Shown here: positions 18,624 to 28,265 of the stretch, piece by piece
Position numbering within the stretch: position 1 is the stretch's first letter
How the letters are laid out: every line of letters begins with the position of its first letter
Source of the DNA: Gilliamella sp. Lep-s35
GTDB lineage: Bacteria; Pseudomonadota; Gammaproteobacteria; Enterobacterales; Orbaceae
Assembly (NCBI RefSeq): GCF_009795845.1
Contig: NZ_WTEX01000004.1
Span: 1 to 64,000, forward strand
Direction of reading: 5' to 3'
DNA length: 64,000 nucleotides
Position numbers and translations under genes: made by a program
The notes under the pieces: generated by a model
What the model was told of the DNA's origin: nothing
Database searches by the model: none
The model's input: the letters and a program-made list of their open reading frames with translations, nothing else

Positions 18624-20654
18624 ATGCATACTCCCAACAACACTCGACAGCTATGGGTGTTACAGGGTGAAACCTCACAATTATTTGAACAACTTATACC
18701 CATCTTTGAGCAAAACGCTGGCGATTGGGTTACTGTTACGCATCAGCCTGATTGTTTGCCTTGTTCATTGATTGCGAACGCACTTAAACCTAATCAAACA
18801 AAACAATTATTGGGTCAGCAGTATCGGCATGCGGTTTTTGATGCAACGGTTGGATTTAATCTTGATGCTTTTGCCATGTTAGTCGGTACACTAATAAAAG
18901 GCAGTGTGTTGGTTTTGTTATTACCCAATAACTTGGCTACTTGGCACGATCAAGACAGCTTGCGCTGGAACGAATGTCAAACCGCCATCACGGTACCTAA
19001 TTTTGTTGCACATTTAACCCAAACATTAGCAGAGTTTGGCATCATTATTAATCAAAACTCTTTGCCAAAAACAGCTGTATCGCCCATGTTTTTTGAGCAG
19101 GTGACCGATGACAATTACGACTTAACTCAGCAGCAAACGACATTAAAGCAATTATTAAACAGCAATAAACAAATTAATGTCGTTGTTGCCAAGCGTGGAC
19201 GTGGCAAATCGGCATTAGCAGGACTGTTTAGCCATTATCAACGTTGTATTGTAACAGCGCCCAATAAATCAGCTTTGACAACCTTTTTTGCTTTTGCCAA
19301 ACCCGATACCCCATTTTTTGCACCTGATGAATTAATTGCACAGTCACATCATAATTTTGCTAACTATTTGATTATTGATGAAGCAGCAATGATTCCTCTT
19401 TCAATGCTTGAAAAACTGCTACAATTGGCTATTGCCAATAATAGCCGAGTATTATTAACAACAACCGTTGAAGGGTATGAAGGTACAGGGCAGGGCTTTT
19501 TATTAAAATTATTGGCAAATAAAGCGTGTCAATATTTTTACCTACATACCCCCATTCGTTGGCAATTGGGTGATAAACTTGAACAATTTAGCGATCGGTT
19601 GTTACTCAATGGGTTATTGGCGCAAGATAACGCTAGGCAAACGAGTTCTTTATCCGCCCAATATACTAAGGTTGATCACAACGATGTTAATGCATTAACA
19701 TCGATCTTTTATTTATTAAAAATAGCACATTATCAAACCACACTCATTGATTTACGACGACTATTTGACGCACAAAATTTATCAGTTTGGCAGGCAACAG
19801 TTGATAATAAAAAAGTTGCTGCGGCAGTGACAATAACTGAAGGTAATTTGCCTGATGACTTAATTGAACAAGTATGGCAAGGCACACGTCGCCCCAAAGG
19901 TAATTTAGTGGCGCAGTCACTGGTTGCCCATGCTGGTGAGCGGTTAGCTGCCAAGCTGCGCTCGGTTAGAATCAACCGCATTGCGGTTATTAGCACTTAT
20001 CGACGACAATCTATTGCTAAACAACTTGTGCAGAATATTGTTGATGATGGCAAAGCGCATAATTGTGATTTTGTATCAGTTAGTTTTGCTTATAGCCCGT
20101 CTAATTATCAATTTTGGACAGCTTGTGGTTTTACCTTAGTTCATATTAGTAGCCATAAACAAGCTAGCAGTGGCAGTTATTCGGTTATGGTGCTTAAGTC
20201 ATTAACCGAATCTGGGCAGCAGCTAATACGAAAACTCACCCAAAGGTTACACCGTAATGCTTATTGGCTTAAAAATATCATCGATTTACCTTTTAACCAG
20301 ATGATTAAGAACAATAGTGAAACGTTATTATCACTAAATTTAGATACGCATGATTTTGATGAGCTAACGGGATTTGCTTATTATCACCGCCCATTTGAAG
20401 CCTCTTACCCTGCGCTGTGTCGATTAAATCGTCATATTCAAACGCGCTTACAATCACAATCTACACAGGCGAGTACTTTGCCTGTATTGTCAGCACTGCT
20501 AAAAAGCAAAAACAATCAGAATTTGATCATTGATTTATATCAACTTGCCGGCAAACAAGCATTAATGCAAACTATTAAACACGAGGTCAGAACATGGCTA
20601 GCAAAGCAGGGCAATAATGTAATCTTTAGTCAAATAGACAGCAAAAATAATTAA
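18624..20654 (+). CDS. tmcA: tRNA(Met) cytidine acetyltransferase TmcA
   Basis: Makes N4-acetylcytidine at the wobble position of elongator tRNA-Met using acetyl-CoA and ATP. The 676-residue product (671 in E. coli) has an N-terminal domain, then a helicase-like ATPase core with Walker A AKRGRGKSALAGL (189-201) and the DEAA box in IIDEAAMIPLSML. A GNAT domain follows (NRIAVISTYRRQSIAKQLV), then a C-terminal RNA-binding tail. In E. coli tmcA also lies near dapE. The start follows the DUF441 stop by 3 bp, with a weak ribosome site. Confidence 0.94.
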   Translation: MHTPNNTRQLWVLQGETSQLFEQLIPIFEQNAGDWVTVTHQPDCLPCSLIANALKPNQTKQLLGQQYRHAVFDATVGFNLDAFAMLVGTLIKGSVLVLLLPNNLATWHDQDSLRWNECQTAITVPNFVAHLTQTLAEFGIIINQNSLPKTAVSPMFFEQVTDDNYDLTQQQTTLKQLLNSNKQINVVVAKRGRGKSALAGLFSHYQRCIVTAPNKSALTTFFAFAKPDTPFFAPDELIAQSHHNFANYLIIDEAAMIPLSMLEKLLQLAIANNSRVLLTTTVEGYEGTGQGFLLKLLANKACQYFYLHTPIRWQLGDKLEQFSDRLLLNGLLAQDNARQTSSLSAQYTKVDHNDVNALTSIFYLLKIAHYQTTLIDLRRLFDAQNLSVWQATVDNKKVAAAVTITEGNLPDDLIEQVWQGTRRPKGNLVAQSLVAHAGERLAAKLRSVRINRIAVISTYRRQSIAKQLVQNIVDDGKAHNCDFVSVSFAYSPSNYQFWTACGFTLVHISSHKQASSGSYSVMVLKSLTESGQQLIRKLTQRLHRNAYWLKNIIDLPFNQMIKNNSETLLSLNLDTHDFDELTGFAYYHRPFEASYPALCRLNRHIQTRLQSQSTQASTLPVLSALLKSKNNQNLIIDLYQLAGKQALMQTIKHEVRTWLAKQGNNVIFSQIDSKNN

Positions 20655-20738
20655 TTGCCATTGCAGGTTATCAAGAGGTATGTTTACAATAGTTACTATG
20701 TTTTTACTCAATTGGTTTTAATTAAAAAGGAATCGAAT

Positions 20739-21563
20739 GTGACTCACAATAAACTCGAAAACCAAACGCAGCACCGCCATTGGCAAAACCAAACGAATAA
20801 CAACACCCCAAAAGGTCAACCAACAACAGGCATTGAGTATTTTTTAAAAGGCTGGTCATTGGCGTTTAGCCCCGGGATTAAGCGGTTTGTTTTTTTACCG
20901 CTAATTGCCAATATTGTGATTATGTCGGCACTATTTTATTGGTTTTTTACCTCCATTACGGGAGTAGTGGATTGGGGATTATCGTATGTACCAAGTTGGT
21001 TGCAGTGGTTGGGTTATATTATCGTTTTTATTGTGATATTGACACTGGTAATTTTATTTTGTTATTTTTTTAGTACGGTAACCAATATTATTGCTGCACC
21101 GTTTAATGGTATATTGGCCGAACAAGTTGAAGCACAATTAACAGGAATACCTGCGGTAGATACATCGTGGTTAAGTATTATTAAAGATCTTCCTCGTATT
21201 TTTGGTCGTGAATTTCAAAAATTGCTCAACTATCTATTATGGGCTATTCCGATACTGTTAACCTATTTTATTCCAGTTATTGGGCAATCGGTTACACCGG
21301 TGGTTTGGTTTTTATTTACTGCTTGGCAAATTAATATTCAATATGCCGATTACGCCTTTGATAATCACAAAATCACTTTTGATCATATGCGTCAGTTGCT
21401 TAAACAACATAAAGCCGATAATTTAACTTTTGGCATGTTAGTTAGCTTTTTTACCATGGTGCCAGTGCTTAATTTAATTATTATGCCTATTGCCGTGTGT
21501 GGTGCTACGGCAATGTGGGTTGATCGCTACCGCCATCAAGCATTATTTAATAGCGGTAACTAA
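20739..21563 (+). CDS. cysZ: Sulfate transporter CysZ
   Basis: Inner-membrane sulfate permease feeding cysteine synthesis. The GTG at 20739 is preferred because AAAAAGGA lies 7 bp upstream. The longer frame back to 20655 has only a TTG and adds 28 unlikely residues. The 274-residue product matches CysZ from GIEYFLKGWSLAFSPGIKRF onward, with paired long membrane helices and the SVTNIIAAPFNG-type segment (here STVTNIIAAPFNG). About 30 extra Asn/Gln-rich residues precede the family start. Neighbours offer no sulfate genes, so it appears to be a stand-alone gene. Confidence 0.92.
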   Translation: MTHNKLENQTQHRHWQNQTNNNTPKGQPTTGIEYFLKGWSLAFSPGIKRFVFLPLIANIVIMSALFYWFFTSITGVVDWGLSYVPSWLQWLGYIIVFIVILTLVILFCYFFSTVTNIIAAPFNGILAEQVEAQLTGIPAVDTSWLSIIKDLPRIFGREFQKLLNYLLWAIPILLTYFIPVIGQSVTPVVWFLFTAWQINIQYADYAFDNHKITFDHMRQLLKQHKADNLTFGMLVSFFTMVPVLNLIIMPIAVCGATAMWVDRYRHQALFNSGN

Positions 21564-21624
21564 GCTTACTATTATTTTAACAGTGTTACTTTTTTTTAGG
21601 CGACGTTGAAGTGGGCGTTGTTGG

Positions 21625-21783
21625 TCAATCATCGTCGTCATCTTTATAAGGGATAGGTTTTATTCCTTTCTTTTTTTCAAGATACGCTTTATAACTTAGT
21701 CGATTTAGTGCTTTAATGGTATTAATAAAAATTCCAATTAAAATAATCAAAATTATCCACCAATAATCTTTAAGCCATTCCAT
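21625..21783 (-). CDS. ypfN: YpfN-like small membrane protein (UPF0370)
   Basis: 52-residue protein with one membrane helix: MEWLKDYWWIILIILIG, a basic middle and a C-terminal run of Asp residues (KDDDDD). The pattern of N-terminal W, single helix and acidic tail, and the position directly downstream of dapE, match E. coli YpfN. The start ATG is at 21783, 58 bp past the dapE stop. The function of the family is unknown. Confidence 0.85.
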   Translation of the reverse strand: MEWLKDYWWIILIILIGIFINTIKALNRLSYKAYLEKKKGIKPIPYKDDDDD

Positions 21784-21841
21784 AGTATTTCCTCTTAGAT
21801 TAAAATCAAAATCACCAAGTTATAATCGTCACATCAACTAA

Positions 21842-22981
21842 TTACGCTAACAACAATTTTTCCAAAATACGGTAATAAATTGCAGTTAAAGTAATAATAT
21901 CTTGACAGTTGGCATTTTCATTGACTTTGTGAATAGTTTTATTAAGCACACCTAATTCAATCACTTGGCAGCCCATTTTAGCAATAAAACGACCGTCAGA
22001 TGTGCCACCGCTAGTAGATAATTCGGTATCAATATTGGTTAACTCTTTGATAGCGCTAGCTGCAGCGTTGGTTAAATCACCTTGTGGCGTTAAAAAAGGG
22101 TGACCAGACAATCGCCAAGTTAAGGTATAATTAACATTGTGCTTTTGTAAAATCTGCTCAACACGCGTCTTAATTATAGCATCGGTCAATTCGCTACTAT
22201 ACCGAAAATTAAATTGCACACAAAGCTCGCCCGGTACAACATTTTCAGCACCCGTACCGCCATTAATATTCGCTATTTGCATTGTGGTTTTAGGAAAGTA
22301 CTCATTACCTTCATCCCAAACGGTACTAACCAGTTCGTTTAATGCTGGCGCAAAGCGATGAACGGGATTATCGGCAAGGTGAGGATAGGCAACATGGCCT
22401 TGAACGCCATGTACAACCAAATTAGCCGTGAGTGAACCACGGCGGCCATTTTTAATTTGATCGCCTAACACGGTGTCGCTAGATGGCTCGCCGACAATAC
22501 AATAATCAACACGTTCTTGTCGTTCTATTAGTAAATCAACCACTTTGACAGTGCCGTCAGTGGCGTCTGCTTCTTCATCTGATGTGATCAAAAAAGCCAC
22601 ACGTCCTGCGTGGTTTGGATTGCGTTTAACAAATTCTTCTGCTGCACAAACCATGGCTGCAACACCGCTTTTCATATCTGATGCACCGCGCCCATAAAGC
22701 ACGCCATGCTCGTCAATGGTTGGTGTAAAAGGTGGATAAAGCCATTTACTTTCATCGCCTGCAGGTACAACATCGGTATGACCTGCAAACATCAAGGTTT
22801 TGCTGGTAGCATCACCATGATAAGCCCATAAGTTTTTGGTTTGCCCTATATTGACTTCTTCAATGACAAAACCAAGCGGTTTTAATCGCTCAATAATGAG
22901 TTTTTGGCAGTTTTTATCGTCAGGACTTATTGATTTTTCGGCAATGAGTGCTTTGGTTAATGCAATAACAGGTTCGGTCAT
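21842..22981 (-). CDS. dapE: Succinyl-diaminopimelate desuccinylase
   Basis: Dinuclear zinc peptidase-family enzyme that releases LL-diaminopimelate from its N-succinyl form in lysine and cell-wall synthesis. The ATG at 22981 (behind GAGG) gives 379 residues beginning [13 protein letters not shown], like the family. The longer frame runs into yffB. Metal and catalytic residues are visible: His68 and Asp70 ([12 protein letters not shown]), Asp102 ([10 protein letters not shown]), Glu136-Glu137 (SDEEADA). It follows yffB by 13 bp and precedes ypfN, as in E. coli. Confidence 0.96.
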   Translation of the reverse strand: MTEPVIALTKALIAEKSISPDDKNCQKLIIERLKPLGFVIEEVNIGQTKNLWAYHGDATSKTLMFAGHTDVVPAGDESKWLYPPFTPTIDEHGVLYGRGASDMKSGVAAMVCAAEEFVKRNPNHAGRVAFLITSDEEADATDGTVKVVDLLIERQERVDYCIVGEPSSDTVLGDQIKNGRRGSLTANLVVHGVQGHVAYPHLADNPVHRFAPALNELVSTVWDEGNEYFPKTTMQIANINGGTGAENVVPGELCVQFNFRYSSELTDAIIKTRVEQILQKHNVNYTLTWRLSGHPFLTPQGDLTNAAASAIKELTNIDTELSTSGGTSDGRFIAKMGCQVIELGVLNKTIHKVNENANCQDIITLTAIYYRILEKLLLA

Positions 22982-22994
22982 AATGGCCTCAATT

Positions 22995-23351
22995 TTATTT
23001 AGATTGCGATGTAAATTGTGAATAAAGTGGATCTGAAAATCCCAATAAAGTTCGTTTTCCATCAATCAATAAAGGGCGTTTTAAAATAGATGGATTGGCT
23101 AGCATGATTTTTTTAGCTGCTTGCTCGTTATCGATCTGAGCACGGACAGCTTCATCTAACTTGCGCCAAGTTGTGCCGCGCGTATTAAGCAAATTTTGCC
23201 AATCTACCAATTGCAACAATGTATCTAAAAGCGCTTCTGATAGTCCATCGGTTTTATAATTGTGAAATTGATAATTAATGTGATGTTCATCAAGCCAAGT
23301 AAAGGCTTTTTTCATTGTGTTGCAGTTTTTAATGCCATAAATAGTGTACAT
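22995..23351 (-). CDS. yffB: ArsC/Spx-family protein YffB
   Basis: 118-residue thioredoxin-fold protein of the ArsC/Spx family (E. coli YffB, 118). The start is Met at 23351, giving [19 protein letters not shown] with a single Cys in the active-site loop. The longer frame to 23411 lacks a ribosome site. Also visible is [15 protein letters not shown], the cis-proline and glutathione-side region. YffB is a putative glutathione-dependent thiol reductase, and its role is not established. It leads the yffB-dapE-ypfN operon, conserved from E. coli. Confidence 0.92.
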   Translation of the reverse strand: MYTIYGIKNCNTMKKAFTWLDEHHINYQFHNYKTDGLSEALLDTLLQLVDWQNLLNTRGTTWRKLDEAVRAQIDNEQAAKKIMLANPSILKRPLLIDGKRTLLGFSDPLYSQFTSQSK

Positions 23352-23636
23352 AAGGCTGATCTCAGTTTGAAAGATAAGCAAATTATAACAGTTATCAGCA
23401 TAGGGCAGCAAATTAAAGGAGGAATTTAAGCAAACGGATTATTTTAATCATAACAAAGAACAATTGCTGTTTTTTACAACTTAATTAGTAAAACCCTTAA
23501 TAAAACTAAAAAAAATCTTAAAAAAGCTAGTCAAATAGTTTTCAAACGATTATACTAAAAAAGCAAAACAGATCATTTAATAATCTAACGGGTATAAAAA
23601 ATCAAATAAAACAAAGAATTACTTGACAAAGGAAAT

Positions 23637-24746
23637 ATGATGCAGTACCATGTTAAACACCGAACACCGAACACCGAACACCGACACTGGCAAACCTATG
23701 TTTTAAGTTTACCAAACACTGCCATTAGGTGCATTTTCACATTTTTCTCGCTTATATCCTCGATATTATCGCTTAAATTATCACTAAAATCATTGGCAAA
23801 AATTGTATTACTGGCACTGCCGTTATTGTCATATTCGTGGCAATTGCAGGCAGCAAATGATAGCAATAATCGAGCTAAGCGTAGTGATGCCATAATACTA
23901 CCACTGACGGAAGTTATTAATTATGCAAGGCCAACTCTAAGGGGTGGTTTTGGAGGCCCAGCTGACATATGGAATTCGAATAAAGGCTTTTTAGTTCAAT
24001 CAATCGAGCCTCAGTCATACAATCTCAATTTTCCGACCACGGGTGCGAATGGTCTATTTTTTGATTTACTCATAAGTGGCGTAGATATAAATAAATTGAC
24101 ATGGCAACCAGTCACGCACGAAGGAATTACTGCAACAGTGACAAATGTTGTAAATGCTCATTTGTGGACTCCTGATTATGAGGAGAGAGGACCTGTGGTA
24201 GCTCGCGTAACGCTAACCGGTCCAGTGGCAACAATAAATCAACATAAGAATCCGAATCCTAGCCCAATTGCTAAGCCAAGGTTACCGCAGACGTTTGAGT
24301 TAGTGGGTAGAGATAATGATGGCCATGAGGTAGTCTATGGATTTGTGCTACAAAAGTGGTTTGTCAATCGTGGTGCTGAATCTAAACCTTATAGTGACCA
24401 GTTAGCATGGTGTAATAGTTTGGGTTATCGCATGCCGAAGGTAAAAGATTTAACCAATGCGAAGTGTGGTAAACATTATTATTTCCCCTGTAGGAATGGC
24501 ATAGATGGCGCCAAGCCGTCGTCAGGAGAGTATGGATTACAACGTCGAATTGGCGCTGGATTTTTCACGGAGTGGGGCTACGTGCAGGACTACTATGGTG
24601 CGAACTTTGTCTTCCTCTACTATTGGACAAGTGACGGGGTAGAGGCAGATAGAATTCGGTACAATGTCTACGCGGGCGGTGGCAACGTTGCCATCCCCAG
24701 CGACTCCCCCGACACTCACTTTTATGCTGTTTGCACCACCCCTTAG
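23637..24746 (+). CDS. Exported adhesin-domain protein, probably phase-variable
   Basis: 369-residue protein. A ribosome site AAAGGA is followed by tandem ATGs at 23637 and 23640. Residues 1-45 are cytoplasmic-looking and contain the products of a heptanucleotide repeat. A strong hydrophobic signal (SLAKIVLLALPLLSYSW) follows, with likely cleavage after QLQA near residue 72. The mature part has one bacterial adhesion domain of the DUF823/SALR type (FPTTGANGLFFDLLISGV ... LTWQPV) and a Cys-containing C-terminal domain (WCNSLGYRMP, FTEWGYVQDYYG, FYAVCTTP). The second adhesin gene near 51 kb has the same order of domains. A surface or periplasmic binding role is inference. Confidence 0.75.
   Translation: MMQYHVKHRTPNTEHRHWQTYVLSLPNTAIRCIFTFFSLISSILSLKLSLKSLAKIVLLALPLLSYSWQLQAANDSNNRAKRSDAIILPLTEVINYARPTLRGGFGGPADIWNSNKGFLVQSIEPQSYNLNFPTTGANGLFFDLLISGVDINKLTWQPVTHEGITATVTNVVNAHLWTPDYEERGPVVARVTLTGPVATINQHKNPNPSPIAKPRLPQTFELVGRDNDGHEVVYGFVLQKWFVNRGAESKPYSDQLAWCNSLGYRMPKVKDLTNAKCGKHYYFPCRNGIDGAKPSSGEYGLQRRIGAGFFTEWGYVQDYYGANFVFLYYWTSDGVEADRIRYNVYAGGGNVAIPSDSPDTHFYAVCTTP
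23656..23683 (+). repeat. Heptanucleotide tandem repeat (AACACCG)x4
   Basis: Four perfect copies of AACACCG followed by a partial ACAC, inside the first 20 codons of the adhesin-domain gene. Because 7 is not a multiple of 3, gain or loss of one unit moves the frame to early stops. Confidence 0.9.
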
Positions 24747-24778
24747 TTTTTAGTTATTAATCTTTAAAGTTATATAAG

Positions 24779-24874
24779 ACAGCCAAGCAATAAAAAACAG
24801 CAGCCCCACATTAAGTGGGGCTGTTTATTTTGCCGATTATTTTGTAAAAAATATTCCGGAGTCTATACCGTTTT
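24779..24874 (+). repeat. Cassette copy A: terminator plus dispersed repeat
   Basis: About 95 bp starting AGCCAAGCAATAAAAA and ending in the dispersed repeat (...ATATTCCGGAGTCTATACCG). It is nearly identical to copy B at 25059-25157. Together they fill much of the 575-bp gap 24747-25321, which has no intact gene. Confidence 0.8.
24801..24830 (+). terminator. Terminator of the adhesin-domain gene
   Basis: A perfect 9-bp stem (CAGCCCCAC / GTGGGGCTG) with loop ATTAA, followed by TTTATTTT. A degenerate second copy lies at about 25082-25108. Confidence 0.85.
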
Positions 24875-24980
24875 AAATTCATAACAAATTGATTTAACTA
24901 AAAAAGTAAAAAGTGCCAACAACACCGCAAGGCCAATATTTCAGTTTTTTTACGCTATCAAGAAAACAGACAAAGCCCCA

Positions 24981-25026
24981 TTTTTGTTAAAAACTTTCAG
25001 GAATGCACCTTATTTATGTAAAAAAC
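24981..25026 (+). repeat. Dispersed intergenic repeat, copy 2
   Basis: TTTTTGTTAAAAACTTTCAGG followed 20 bp later by TTTATGTAAAAAACC. A member of the family defined by the copy at 36635, lying between cassette copies A and B. Confidence 0.6.
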
Positions 25027-25058
25027 CTAAAAAAATCAAACTTAAGTTATAAAAACTA

Positions 25059-25157
25059 GCCAAGCAATAAAAAGCAGAAGCCCCACATTAAGCGTGGCTG
25101 TTTATTGGTTTATTTTGTCGGTTATTTTGTAAAAAATATTCCGGAGTCTATACCGTT
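25059..25157 (+). repeat. Cassette copy B: decayed terminator plus dispersed repeat
   Basis: Second copy of the 24779-24874 unit. The stem has lost pairing (GTGGGG replaced by GCGTGG), while the repeat tail (25125-25157) is unchanged. It is followed by 23 coding-looking codons (25158-25229, ending NYLNDEM then stop), possibly a gene scrap. Confidence 0.75.
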
Positions 25158-25321
25158 AAACCGAATAAAGCGATTTTAAGCCAAAGGACTTATGCGCTTT
25201 TAGCGAATTACCTTAATGATGAAATGTAAAAACTCGGTGTTTTTCTACAGATTATTGCTTATATAAAGACTAATTTAGCGCTTTATGGTATGATTAGCGC
25301 CAAATTCAATGACAATAAGTT

Positions 25322-26951
25322 ATGCTGATTAAGAGTTATCAAGTTTTAGCATGCAAATGGCGACCAAAATCATTTTCTGAAGTTGTGGGGCAGGAGCATG
25401 TCCTTAAAATTTTGTCTAATGCACTATCACTTGGTCGCGTTCATCATGCTTATTTATTATCAGGCACACGAGGCGTGGGTAAAACGTCAATTGCACGTTT
25501 ATTAGCAAAAGGGCTCAATTGCGAAACAGGCATTACGGCAACACCTTGCGGGGTTTGTGATAACTGTCGTGATATTGAGCAAGGGCGATTTGTTGACTTG
25601 CTCGAGATCGATGCCGCATCACGAACCAAAGTCGAAGACACGCGTGAAATTCTTGATAATATTCAATACTTACCAACTAAAGGGCGCTTTAAGGTCTACT
25701 TGATTGACGAAGTCCATATGCTGTCACGCTGTTTGCATTTAAATGTGCTTGATTCAACTCTTGGCTTTTATGCCAAAGGCCGTTGATGCGGTTGTTCCGC
25801 CAACTGTGCTACAGCCACAATCGCAAACCCAAACCCAAACTCAACACCAAGCTCAAGCTCAAGCTCAAGCAATAGAGCAAACTAATGTATCAAAGCAAGC
25901 AGAGGGTAATAAGTCAGTTAATTCTCAAACGCAAATTTCGCATGTAACAACACCAGTACAAGCGACAAAGGCACCGCAAGTAAGTCAGCTTGAGCATAAC
26001 GCAGTTAATCACTCAGATCCCGTTAAATCCTCCTCGCTTGAAGCAAAACAATCAGCGCTTAGCTCGCCTTTATCTGGATCTGAACAATCACAAAATTCCT
26101 CTAAACCAGTGAGTGACAAGTCGTCTGTTGCTAGCCGAAAAGTTGAAAAAATGGCTAAATCTGGAAATGATGATTTAGCGATTCCTGATGATGTTTCAAC
26201 GGTGACTAAAAGCATTTTAGAAATGCGCATGCAGTTGATGAAAGAGGAACAAAATCCAAAAAAGCCTAAAACGGTTGAGGCTAAGGTGGCTCAACCAAAA
26301 AGCCCTGTAATCAACGCATCACTTGAACGAATTAAGCAAAATTCGGTTCCTGTTGAGTCTATCAATACCGATAATAGCGATAGTCATGCTGATAATGATA
26401 GCGATAATAGTAACGAAAAAGAAGAAATCACAGCCGAAAATTATCAATGGCAAGCGAGTGGTTTAATTCCGATGAAAGAAGAGATTGTGGTTGATACTAA
26501 AGCCTTTCGTGAATCGCTTAACGGTGAAAAAACACCTGAAATGACTAAAAAATTGATTGCAGAAATGGCTCAAAAGGATGCATGGTGTGCTGAAATTGAG
26601 CAATTGGATTTGTCACCTTTGATTAAGCAAATTTTTGTTAACTCGGCTGTTGAGCAAACAGATAATGAAACGATTGTGTTGCATTTGCGTTCAAACGTTA
26701 AACATTTAATTAATTCGGTATCGAATGTGATTAAAGTAAAAAAAGCGCTTTGCAAACATCGTAACCAAGAGCTTGATGTAAATATTATTATTGATGATGA
26801 TCTAAATTATAAAACACCAATTGAAATGCGTGAAGAGTTGTACCAAGAAAAACTCGCACAAGCGAAGATAACGATTGCTGAAGATCCAAAAGTGGCTACA
26901 ATTTGCCGATATTTTGACGCTAAGATTGATGAAGCAAGTGTTCGTCCTATG
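25322..26951 (+). pseudogene. dnaX: dnaX copy with internal deletions
   Basis: DNA polymerase III tau/gamma (clamp loader) remnant. Codons 1-136 match the start of DnaX: Walker A GTRGVGKT at 48-55, zinc Cys67, Cys76, Cys79 and Cys82, and Walker B VYLIDEVHMLSR. The next residues, CLHLNVLD, belong some 36 codons further on in normal DnaX (after the second LSR), and then the frame breaks. From about 25752 another frame resumes in the Gln/Pro-rich linker (LLAFMPKA, QTQTQTQHQAQAQAQA) and runs through the tau-specific domain to DAKIDEASVRP. The normal stop after RP is lost and the frame runs on to 27104 against crcB. The AAA+ lid and domain III are missing. Confidence 0.85.
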
Positions 26952-26985
26952 ACTATTTTTTGTATTATTTGTGAATTAAATTGCT

Positions 26986-27363
26986 TTAAGATCGCAAATA
27001 TTGGTACGATAAAATCCCTAAAAATGTCATTAAAACTGAGCCAATTACATGAATCAATATGGCTGCTAAGCCCCAAGATATTCGACCTTCTTGTAAAAAG
27101 TTAACAATTTCGGCTGAAAAAGTTGAAAAGGTTGATAGCCCTCCACAAAAACCGGTTATCACAAGTAAACGCCATTCGGCAGAAAGGTTAGAATGGTTAA
27201 AAAAAGCAATGGCAAAACCAATAATATAACCTGCAACTAAATTAGACAGTAATGTGCCTAGCGGAATTGCAAAAGCAATAATATTTAATTTAAGCGATAA
27301 AAACCAACGTAACAAACCACCCGCCACCGAACCGACCGAAATAGCTAAAATCAGTTTTAACAT
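26986..27363 (-). CDS. crcB: Fluoride channel CrcB (Fluc)
   Basis: 125-residue, four-helix membrane protein exporting fluoride as a dual-topology dimer. It carries the family signature [13 protein letters not shown] around residues 72-84 and an early GGLLRW. AAGGA precedes the start. I could not see a fluoride (crcB-motif) riboswitch in the leader. Its 3' end is overlapped antisense by the run-on of the broken dnaX frame. Confidence 0.93.
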   Translation of the reverse strand: MLKLILAISVGSVAGGLLRWFLSLKLNIIAFAIPLGTLLSNLVAGYIIGFAIAFFNHSNLSAEWRLLVITGFCGGLSTFSTFSAEIVNFLQEGRISWGLAAILIHVIGSVLMTFLGILSYQYLRS

Positions 27364-27534
27364 AATGATATGTCCTTGCTTATATACTGTAATAAAAAGT
27401 TAAATTTGTTATCGATATCAATAATAATTGATCAATAAACATTTGAAACGATCATACCAGTAGAAAATAGAAATAGGAAATTCTAAGCAGATTGAGATAG
27501 AATATTTAGCATTATCAAGAATTGAGGTTTATAT

Positions 27535-28140
27535 ATGTTTACAGGTATTGTGCAAGGAGTTGGTCAGATCATTGATATTGAAGATAAAGATAAATTAAGA
27601 ACATATAAAGTTAAATTACCCCATCAATTGGTCGATAAAATTGAAATTGGTGCTTCAATTGCTAATGATGGTTGTTGCTTGACAGTGACAAGTTTTGAGC
27701 AAGATTGGGTAACGTTTGATATTATGCAAGAAACCCTAGCGTTAACAACATTAGGCAATAAAAAAATCCACGATTTTGTCAATATTGAACGTAGTGCAAA
27801 ATATGGTGATGAAGTGGGTGGGCATATTATGTCTGGTCATATTTCTTGCACAGCAACTATAATTGATATTCAAAAAACAGCAACCAATTGCCAAATGACG
27901 TTACAGTTGCCAGCACAATTTAGTAAGTATTTATTATATAAAGGCTTTATTGGTATTGATGGTGCAAGCTTGACGGTTGGCAAGGTTAACGATAATTGCT
28001 TTCATATTCATCTAATCCCTGAAACACTCGCTGTTACTACCTTAAACGCAAAAAGAGTTGGGGACAAAGTTAATATCGAAATCGACTCTCAAACTCAAGC
28101 CATTGTCGATACGGTTGAGCGAGTGCTTGCCTCTAGATAA
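27535..28140 (+). CDS. ribE: Riboflavin synthase alpha chain
   Basis: Dismutates two 6,7-dimethyl-8-ribityllumazine molecules to riboflavin. The 201-residue protein shows the duplicated lumazine-binding barrel. The first starts MFTGIVQGVGQI, and the second begins around GGHIMSGHISCTATI (residues 94-110), with the paired GASIANDGCCLTV and GIDGASLTVG loops. The E. coli gene is called ribC and other systems use ribE. It is monocistronic. No FMN riboswitch is visible in the 170-bp leader. Confidence 0.95.
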   Translation: MFTGIVQGVGQIIDIEDKDKLRTYKVKLPHQLVDKIEIGASIANDGCCLTVTSFEQDWVTFDIMQETLALTTLGNKKIHDFVNIERSAKYGDEVGGHIMSGHISCTATIIDIQKTATNCQMTLQLPAQFSKYLLYKGFIGIDGASLTVGKVNDNCFHIHLIPETLAVTTLNAKRVGDKVNIEIDSQTQAIVDTVERVLASR

Positions 28141-28265
28141 CCTACTTATATTAAAAATATTTGTGCTAATTTTTAATTATTTGCATTACATAAATATTCC
28201 ATTTTTATTATAAGGATATAGAAAAAGCCTATATTTTTATTAAAAGTTTAGTTTTTGCTATAATT

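Noticed and set aside
20655-20738. CysZ start at the TTG directly after tmcA
   Set aside because: No ribosome site and no family similarity in the first 28 residues; GTG 20739 has AAAAAGGA upstream.
20750-20810. Resemblance of the cysZ N-terminal codons (QHRHWQN) to the adhesin repeat region (EHRHWQT at about 23675)
   Set aside because: Only about 20 bp of loose similarity; chance in a His/Gln-rich low-complexity tail cannot be excluded.
23400-23440. Strong Shine-Dalgarno-like AAAGGAGGAATTT
   Set aside because: No start codon at proper distance and no open frame follows.
25158-25229. 23 coding-looking codons ending NYLNDEM and a stop
   Set aside because: No start, no recognised family; too short to call more than a possible gene scrap.
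25850-25880. CAAGCT repeats in the dnaX linker as a phase-variation tract
   Set aside because: Unit length is a multiple of three and it codes for the normal Gln/Ala-rich linker; no frame effect.
27364-27534. Search for a fluoride riboswitch (crcB) and an FMN riboswitch (ribE) in the divergent spacer
   Set aside because: Neither conserved core was found on either strand.
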